This document shows, piece after piece, positions 5,864 to 10,424 of a stretch of 10,424 bases of DNA. Source of the DNA: an uncultured Gammaproteobacteria bacterium (GTDB taxonomy: Bacteria; Pseudomonadota; Gammaproteobacteria; GCA-001735895). Position 1 is the stretch's first letter, and each line of letters begins with the position of its first letter. The stretch is taken from assembly GCA_945787265.1 (NCBI GenBank), contig CALZHS010000078.1, positions 1-10,424 of the forward strand, in the 5' to 3' direction. The position numbers were made by a program, and so were the translations under genes. The notes below the pieces were generated by a model that saw only the letters and a list, made by a program, of their open reading frames with translations, did not search any database and was not told where the DNA came from.

Positions 5864-7132
5864 TTATTCGGCGTCGCCGCTGCCGCGATGCATCTCGATC
5901 TGGTGATTGATGTTTTCCTCCTGCAGCAGCTTCTGCATCGCGTTGATGAAGCTCCCTGATTGCTGGTAGCCGGTATCGCGAAATCGAATAATTACCGCGA
6001 GTTCATCCGGATCGAGCATCAGGTTAAGCTGGCTCGTGGGTTTCAGTATTCTCCGGATTTCGTCCCAGTCGGAGATGCGGTCATCGACATCTTTCGACAG
6101 TGCACTATCGATGAATCCGGCGAGGCTTTCATCGATTTCGGGACAGGCGTTGCGAATATCCGGTGGCTTTTGATTGACCTGCATCTTTAACAGTTTGCCC
6201 AGCGTTCCCGCGCTGAAGGGCAGGCTGTTGGTTAACATGTGAAATGCCATCACGCCGAGTGCATAAATGTCGGCGCGCCCGTCGAGTAAATCCCCGTTGA
6301 TGATTTCCGGCGCCAGGTAAGAGGGTGAACCCTCGATATTAACCTCCTTATCCTGCGGTGGTCCGGCGATGCCGAAATCGGTGAGCTTGATGTTGCCGTA
6401 AGCATCGATGACGATGTTTGATGGCTTGATGTCGCGATGCACGATGCCTTTGTCTCCGTGATTGTGCGCATACTGCAGGGCGCTAGCTACCTGGAACAGT
6501 ATTTCACGTGTCTGCACGACGCTGAATGCGCCGGTTTCGTCGAGCATGGCCGAAATGTCCTGTCCGTGCAGCTTTTCCATGACAATGAAACGGGTCGAAA
6601 ACTCGTCGATGACCTCGAACACGTTGACGATATTCGGATGGTTCAGGCTGGCAATGGTTTTCGCTTCCTGCTCGAAGCGATCAAGAAATTTGTCGTCGTA
6701 GGCCAGCTTGTACTTCAGCATCTTGATCGCTACCTCGCGCTCCAGCTCCTGGTCCCACGCGTTGAATACCGTCGCCATTGAACCTTCACCGAGCTTGCTG
6801 GTCAGCTCATATTTACCAACACGGTTAATGCCTCCGTTTTGTGCCATGCGGCTCGTCATCAGCTGCGACATGACATCGGAAAAATCAGGGTGTTTTTCGA
6901 TTAATTCCTTGAAGTGCTGTTTATCCAGGTAGAATGCCGTAGTTTTTGACAGTGCAACAATGTCAGCCGAATAGGTCGAGTTGATCAGCAACGAGATTTC
7001 GCCAACCACCTCGCCTTTGTTCAAGACGATCCGGCTTTTGATTTCACCGTGGATGTCGGGAATCCGGACCTCGACCTTACCTTCGAAGATGAAGTAAATT
7101 CTAGTACCCATCTGGCCGGCCTCGATGACCAT
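5864..7132 (-). CDS. Ser/Thr protein kinase with N-terminal cyclic-nucleotide-binding-type domain (PKG-like order)
   Basis: A Hanks-type kinase follows a CRP/PKA-type cNMP domain. From ATG 7132 (422 aa) the cNMP fold covers residues 1-98, including the cassette GEISLLINSTYSADIVA (44-60). The kinase covers about 108-364. It has the glycine loop GEGSMATVF (115-123), Lys K137 (VAIK), helix-C E156, the HRDIKPSN loop (232-239, catalytic D234), D252-F-G and an APE motif at 274-276, so it looks catalytically complete. Residues 365-422 form an unassigned tail. No membrane helix is seen, so unlike many PknB-type kinases it is cytoplasmic. The fold continues upstream of the ATG in the same frame to about 7237 without any start codon (see next entry), so the annotated start is too short. 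It is last in a minus-strand operon after two SDR genes and convergent with a nucleotidyl cyclase. Cyclic nucleotide binding is doubtful, because the phosphate-binding Arg position is Tyr (Y54). Confidence 0.88.
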   Translation of the reverse strand: MVIEAGQMGTRIYFIFEGKVEVRIPDIHGEIKSRIVLNKGEVVGEISLLINSTYSADIVALSKTTAFYLDKQHFKELIEKHPDFSDVMSQLMTSRMAQNGGINRVGKYELTSKLGEGSMATVFNAWDQELEREVAIKMLKYKLAYDDKFLDRFEQEAKTIASLNHPNIVNVFEVIDEFSTRFIVMEKLHGQDISAMLDETGAFSVVQTREILFQVASALQYAHNHGDKGIVHRDIKPSNIVIDAYGNIKLTDFGIAGPPQDKEVNIEGSPSYLAPEIINGDLLDGRADIYALGVMAFHMLTNSLPFSAGTLGKLLKMQVNQKPPDIRNACPEIDESLAGFIDSALSKDVDDRISDWDEIRRILKPTSQLNLMLDPDELAVIIRFRDTGYQQSGSFINAMQKLLQEENINHQIEMHRGSGDAE

Positions 7133-7242
7133 GTCGTTTTTATCGAATTTTTCGGTCTGCGTGTGCTGAGCGATATCGCGAACAATATCGGCATCGAGAT
7201 CCTGCAGGATCTTGACGCCCGATAGTATTAACGCGATTTCAT
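7133..7242 (-). other. Missing N-terminus of the kinase: in-frame coding without a start, probable 1-base loss at an ATGA overlap
   Basis: Upstream of ATG 7132 the kinase frame reads LSGVKILQDLDADIVRDIAQ and then HTQTEKFDKND, the usual first helices and strand of a cNMP-binding domain. The frame has no ATG, GTG or TTG before a stop inside the preceding SDR gene. An ATG at 7242-7240 overlaps the SDR stop (ATGA), exactly like the other junctions in this operon, but it is one base out of frame and stops after four codons. Restoring one A in the AAA run at 7237-7239 would give MKIALILSGVKILQD, a natural start. This is either a frameshift mutation, an assembly error, or a non-canonical start. Confidence 0.65.
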
Positions 7243-7979
7243 CGGTGTCGGACGGCGGTCAAGCCACCATCTAGCGTGTAGCATTGGCCGGTGGCAAAGC
7301 CTGCTTCGTCCGACGCCAGCCATGCTGCCAGGTTGGCAATATCCGCGGATTCGCCAAAGCGACCTGCCGGATGTCGCGACAGCCCATCGGTTTTTGCCGC
7401 GGCGGGATCTTTCGCAACCGCAAACGCGGCATCGGCCATGCCGGTCATGATCCAGCCGGGGCTAATCGCATTGCAGCGAATATCGGGGCCGTGATCGACC
7501 GCGATCGAGCGCGTCAGGCCCTGCACAAAAGCCTTGGAGGCGTTGTAAAGCGCAAGCCCGGGATCTGCTGTCGATGCCGAGATCGAACCGATATTGATAA
7601 TCGAACCTCCACTGGCCATGATCGGAATGCAGGCACGACAGCTGAGGAAGACGCCCCTGGCATTGACACCCATCAGCGTCTCGTAATCTTGATCGGTTGT
7701 TTCGACCAGTGTTTTTTCAATCTGAATGCCCGCGTTGTTGACCAGCACTGAGAGCTCGCCAAACTCGGCTACCACGGTATCGACGAGGTTATCAATCTCG
7801 GACCTGTCAGCGATGTTGGTCGTCTGCCATAAGACTTCATCGGGTAAATCCTCCGGTCGTTCTCCGCGTCCGCAGGTCATGACGCGGGCGCCTTCGATAA
7901 CAAATTTGTCGACGATGGCGCGGCCGATACCCTGACGGCCTCCGGTGACCAGGGCGGTCTTGTTCTGCAGGCGTTTCAC
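7239..7979 (-). CDS. Short-chain dehydrogenase/reductase (classical SDR), probably NADP(H)-type
   Basis: A 246-residue oxidoreductase of classical SDR length. The cofactor motif TGGRQGIG is at 12-19, NNAG at 81-84, and the structural Asn is N106. The catalytic Ser lies in the NIGSIS segment (S132/S134), with Y145 and K149 in YNASK. The basic residue in the glycine motif (R15) and R38 after the second strand suggest NADP(H) preference. The C-terminus GQCYTLDGGLTAV is typical of the FabG/3-oxoacyl-reductase-like branch. The start is GTG 7979, overlapping the upstream SDR stop by 4 bp (GTGA), which supports translational coupling. Its own TGA overlaps the presumed kinase ATG. It is a diverged paralogue of the neighbouring SDR. 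The substrate is unknown, but the operon context suggests oxidation or reduction of an alcohol/carbonyl intermediate made by the oxygenase. Confidence 0.9.
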   Translation of the reverse strand: MKRLQNKTALVTGGRQGIGRAIVDKFVIEGARVMTCGRGERPEDLPDEVLWQTTNIADRSEIDNLVDTVVAEFGELSVLVNNAGIQIEKTLVETTDQDYETLMGVNARGVFLSCRACIPIMASGGSIINIGSISASTADPGLALYNASKAFVQGLTRSIAVDHGPDIRCNAISPGWIMTGMADAAFAVAKDPAAAKTDGLSRHPAGRFGESADIANLAAWLASDEAGFATGQCYTLDGGLTAVRHR

Positions 7980-8734
7980 AGGTTCATCTGCTGCACTTGT
8001 GCACTCAGACCACCGTCAATCACCCAGAGCTGGCCCGAGGCATAACGGGCCTCGTCGGAAGCGAGCCAGTTAACCAGGTTGGCGATATCTTCGGGTGTGC
8101 CGTAGGTACGCGTCGGGTGAACGTCACGAACCGCTTTTTTGAGCGACTCGATATCCCCCGATTCACCGAAAAAACTCTGCAGCATCGGGGTATCGACATA
8201 GCCCGGGCAGATCGCGTTGACGCGAATTCCCTCGGGCCCGTGGTCGCAGGCCATTGCGCGCGTCAACGCATGCACCGCGCCCTTGGTGGCGCAGTATGCC
8301 GCGAGCCCGGGATCAGCAATGTAGCCATCGTAGGACCCAAAGTTAATCACGCTCGCCCCTGCCGACTTGCGCAGCAACGGCAAAGCGAACTTGGAGGTCA
8401 GGAACATGCCGGTCACGTTAATCGCAAAGATGCGGTTCCATTCTTCGAGCGTCGTATCTTCGATTGTCTTTTCGATCTCGATGCCGGCCGCGTTGACGAG
8501 GATATCGAGTTTGTTCCATCGCCCGGCAAGTTCGGCAAAAGTCGACTCGCAAAGCTTTTCGTCGGTAACATCGTAGGCGATAAATTCCACCTGCTCGGGT
8601 AGCGTCCCGGGTTGCGACAAATCCGCGGCGATGACGAGCGCGCCCTCGCGAGCAAAACGCTCACAAATCGCGCTGCCGATGCCCCCGGTACCGCCGGTTA
8701 CGAATGCGGTCTTGCCCGCAAGCGCCTGGTTCAT
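7976..8734 (-). CDS. Short-chain dehydrogenase/reductase (classical SDR), probably NAD(H)-type
   Basis: A 252-residue classical SDR. TGGTGGIG is at 13-20, NAAG (a common variant of NNAG) at 81-84, N106, S134 in NFGSYDGY, and Y147 and K151 in YCATK. D38 at the end of the second strand (VIAADLS), together with the absence of a basic residue in the glycine motif, suggests NAD(H). This is the opposite of its downstream paralogue. The IEIEKT stretch after NAAG, the DPGLA segment before the catalytic Tyr and the CDHGPEGIRVNAICPGYV segment are closely mirrored in the neighbour, which supports a tandem duplication. ATG 8734 overlaps the TGA of the oxygenase by 4 bp, and its own stop overlaps the next start. 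A dehydrogenase role in the degradation of the oxygenase product is an inference from position. Confidence 0.92.
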   Translation of the reverse strand: MNQALAGKTAFVTGGTGGIGSAICERFAREGALVIAADLSQPGTLPEQVEFIAYDVTDEKLCESTFAELAGRWNKLDILVNAAGIEIEKTIEDTTLEEWNRIFAINVTGMFLTSKFALPLLRKSAGASVINFGSYDGYIADPGLAAYCATKGAVHALTRAMACDHGPEGIRVNAICPGYVDTPMLQSFFGESGDIESLKKAVRDVHPTRTYGTPEDIANLVNWLASDEARYASGQLWVIDGGLSAQVQQMNL

Positions 8735-9857
8735 GCGGCAGCCTCGCTGGCGCGTTTGTAGGCCTCGAGAACCAGCCCGTGAAAATGATGGACCGCGTGT
8801 TCGCTGGCACCGCTGCCCTCGATATCGACCATGTATCTTCCGGAATTGAAGGCCGGCGTATTCATGCCGCGCTGCACGCTCTCGACCAGGCTGATGTCTT
8901 CCGGTTGCAGCACTTCGTCGATAAACCTGAGCGCCTCTTTTTCAGTTTCATCGGCTTCGGTGGTTTCAAAGAAAAAGTCGAATTCCTCCCAGGTTTCCTG
9001 CTCGTTGACCGGGTAAAAGCGCCATACCGCATCAGTGTCATATTCGGCCATAAGAACCAGACTGCGTGATCGGTTACAGTCGCATTCGTGATGTTGTAGG
9101 CGCTGTTTTCACCCAGCCTGGCCTGGGCCATGTGACTGGAATAAATACCGTGCGTTTTAACCTGGTAAGTGTCCATGTCGATCATCGAACTGAAACCCTT
9201 GTGCGCAACCGGACAGTGGTAGCACTCGAGAAAGTTGTCGACTACGGCTTTCCAGTTTGCCTTGATTCGATAACTTAGGCGTGTTGCGAAGGTAAGGCTA
9301 GCGAGATCGGGCGCATAGTGCATGATCTCGTTGGCCAGCTCGCCGGACTGGGTGGATAGTGCGGTCGCCTCGGTATCGAGATTGACAAAAACCAGGTGGC
9401 AGAAGATTTCAATCCGCACCGGTTCCAGACAGATTTCTTTTTGATTGAAGTTCTCGAGGTGCTCGGAGCGCGGCGCGGTAACGAGAGTACCGTCGAGATC
9501 GTAGGTCCAGGCATGGTAAGGACAGGTAATGCGTTTGGTCTGGCCCTCCCCGGACAACAGCTCGTGGCCGCGATGTTTACAGACGTTGTAGTAGGCCCTG
9601 AGCTCGCCATTGCGGTTGAGCAGGGCGATGATGGGCTGTCCTTCGATGCTTGAAGTGACATAACCGCCCGGTTCGCGCAGCTTTTCCTCGTGGCACAGGA
9701 ACTGCCAGCTGCGATGAAAAATCTGTTCGCGCTCAATTTGCAGAAACTTTGGGTCGACGTAACAACGGGTATTGATCGAGTGCGAGCGCAGTGGGATTTC
9801 ATCATAGCGACCCTTGATTTGAGAAAATTCATCTCGACTCAGAATTGCGCTGGACAC
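8731..9857 (-). pseudogene. Rieske non-heme iron oxygenase alpha subunit, quaternary-amine (CntA/GbcA-like) type, frameshifted
   Basis: The N-terminal part carries a Rieske cluster: C-x-H in CKHRGHELL and CPYH 16 residues later. The catalytic domain begins NWKAVVDNFLECYHCPVAH, giving two iron His. The acid in ECYH is Glu rather than Asp, as in carnitine and glycine-betaine oxygenases, so an N-methylated or quaternary amine substrate is plausible. After FLWPNMTLM (near 9040) the homology switches frame. WRFYPVNEQETWEEFDFFFE, then QPEDISLVESVQRGM (third iron ligand Asp) and SEHAVHHFHGLVL lie in another frame that ends at 8731. The first frame runs on to 8862 as non-homologous residues. Start chosen at GTG 9857, preceded by GGGAGA; GTG 9911 is the longer alternative. 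The total coding length of about 375 residues is near normal. A reductase partner is not in the window. It is either a recent pseudogene or an assembly indel. Confidence 0.85.
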
Positions 9858-9945
9858 GATATTTCTCCCGCAGATACGGTGATAAAAACGGGCGAAGTCG
9901 AGGCGCTCCACCCACGCTCTCGGAAAAATAACATTACTAACCCAT

Positions 9946-9978
9946 CAAGATATACTGATTCGCGACATTATATCCTTG
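9946..9978. promoter_or_regulatory. Imperfect inverted repeat with leftward -10 box in the oxygenase/desaturase divergent region
   Basis: CAAGATATA (9946-9954) and TATATCCTTG (9969-9978) are reverse complements apart from one extra base, separated by 14 bp. The right arm overlaps a perfect TATAAT on the minus strand (9972-9967), placed about 110 nt before the oxygenase GTG at 9857. No good -35 stands 16-18 bp upstream of it, as expected for an activator-dependent promoter. A rightward TATACT at 9951-9956 lies in the left arm. The dyad is thus well placed to be the operator for the catabolic operon. The regulator is not in the window. Confidence 0.4.
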
Positions 9979-10077
9979 AAAGATGACCAATTCTTGCGGC
10001 AGACTGCAAATTCATAACGGATAGAGACGCTCTGCGGGTGCAGATTGCGGCAACCCTGTCAGAGGTTCAGAATCAGC

Positions 10078-10424
10078 ATGGCCGAAACCAGCTCACAGAC
10101 CGGTAAAAAGCAGTGGAATTACATACCAGAGGTACCGGTATTGGTGTCACCGCTGTTCAGAACGCCTTTGGACGCCAGGGCGATCTTAAGGTGGTTTGTC
10201 AGGGGCTGGTTTCCCCTGTCGGAGCGAGTGATTATCCTGTTTCTATCGGTGCTGTCCTGGTTCTTTTTTCATCCTGCACTGGTGCGCTGCCAGGTATTCC
10301 AGTTCGACTGGATCGCGCAAATCTTGTTACGCAATCTAGCGTTGATGTTCCTCGTCGCCGGGGGGCTGCATCTTTACTTTTACGTGTATAAAAAGCAGGG
10401 CGATGATCGTCATTTCGATGCCAG
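10078..10424 (+). CDS. N-terminus of a sterol desaturase/fatty-acid-hydroxylase-like membrane protein, cut by window edge
   Basis: The frame is open from ATG 10078 to the end of the window (115 codons, no stop). The protein begins MAETSSQTGKKQWNYIPEVP. A hydrophilic lead with aromatic and charged residues (PLDARAILRWFVRGWFPLSE) comes next. Two membrane helices follow (around residues 53-70, VIILFLSVLSWFFFHPALV, and 83-103, ILLRNLALMFLVAGGLHLYF), then YKKQGDDRHFD. This layout matches the N-terminal part of sterol-desaturase family proteins, whose His-rich di-iron motifs would lie beyond the window. A purine run AGAGG at 10061-10065 is a distant ribosome-binding site. It is divergent from the oxygenase operon. 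A short leader hairpin TCTGC-GGGT-GCAGA lies at 10031-10044. Family assignment is tentative because the catalytic half is missing. The overlapping frame at 10113-10391 looks like a shadow. Confidence 0.6.
   Translation, partial: MAETSSQTGKKQWNYIPEVPVLVSPLFRTPLDARAILRWFVRGWFPLSERVIILFLSVLSWFFFHPALVRCQVFQFDWIAQILLRNLALMFLVAGGLHLYFYVYKKQGDDRHFDA

Noticed and set aside
7284..7751. Plus-strand open frames opposite the SDR genes (also 7997-8602)
   Set aside because: They are antisense shadows of clearly coding SDR sequence; their translations are Arg/His/Cys-rich with no recognisable motif.
8862..9050. C-terminal 60 or so residues of the first oxygenase frame as genuine protein
   Set aside because: After FLWPNMTLM the residues become Lys/Ser/Arg-rich and unlike the family, while the other frame supplies the expected oxygenase C-terminus.
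10113..10391. Plus-strand ORF of 92 codons at the right end
   Set aside because: It overlaps in another frame the longer, edge-open membrane-protein frame from 10078, which has better composition and helix pattern.

Overview
The window looks like a chromosomal segment of a free-living gammaproteobacterium, probably an uncultured or marine-type lineage. The reasons are a very E. coli-like SrkA kinase end, dense use of 4-bp ATGA/GTGA overlaps, moderate GC content and catabolic accessory genes. No phage, transposase, CRISPR array, rRNA or tRNA was seen. Taxonomy is an inference from protein resemblance only.

Layout. (1) Positions 1-747 (+) hold the 3' part of srkA (stress response kinase A). 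(2) An intergenic stretch of about 340 bp (748-1088) is rich in palindromes. It carries a near-perfect intrinsic terminator pointing to the minus strand although no minus-strand gene lies there, so an unannotated small RNA is possible. (3) A CoA-type Nudix hydrolase (1089-1760, +) and a leaderless M23-type metallopeptidase-fold protein (1827-2489, +) follow. (4) A polytopic membrane transporter (2492-3763, -) is convergent to the M23 gene with a 2-bp gap. (5) A class III nucleotidyl cyclase with TolB/FlgO-like and TPR regions (3963-5723, +) is divergent from the transporter. (6) A convergent spacer (5724-5863) holds a REP-like palindrome and 4.5 copies of a 20-bp direct repeat. (7) A minus-strand cluster reads, in transcription order, Rieske oxygenase (frameshifted), SDR, SDR, then a cyclic-nucleotide-domain/Ser-Thr kinase. 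All junctions are 4-bp stop/start overlaps; the last one works only if one base is restored. (8) A divergent, edge-truncated sterol-desaturase/fatty-acid-hydroxylase-like membrane protein starts at 10078 (+). It runs off the window.

How the parts may work together. The most striking pairing is a soluble nucleotidyl cyclase facing a protein kinase whose N-terminus is a CRP/PKA-type cyclic-nucleotide-binding fold. This is a eukaryotic PKG-like domain order in a bacterium. The caveat is that the Arg that normally grips the cyclic phosphate appears replaced by Tyr. The kinase is translationally linked to a catabolic oxygenase/dehydrogenase operon whose oxygenase resembles the carnitine/glycine-betaine Rieske clade, so kinase signalling may be tied to that pathway.

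Two apparent reading-frame breaks lie in the same operon, at the kinase start and within the oxygenase. Each is equivalent to one missing base (mod 3). They may be true mutations or assembly indels, and this must be settled before functional claims are made.
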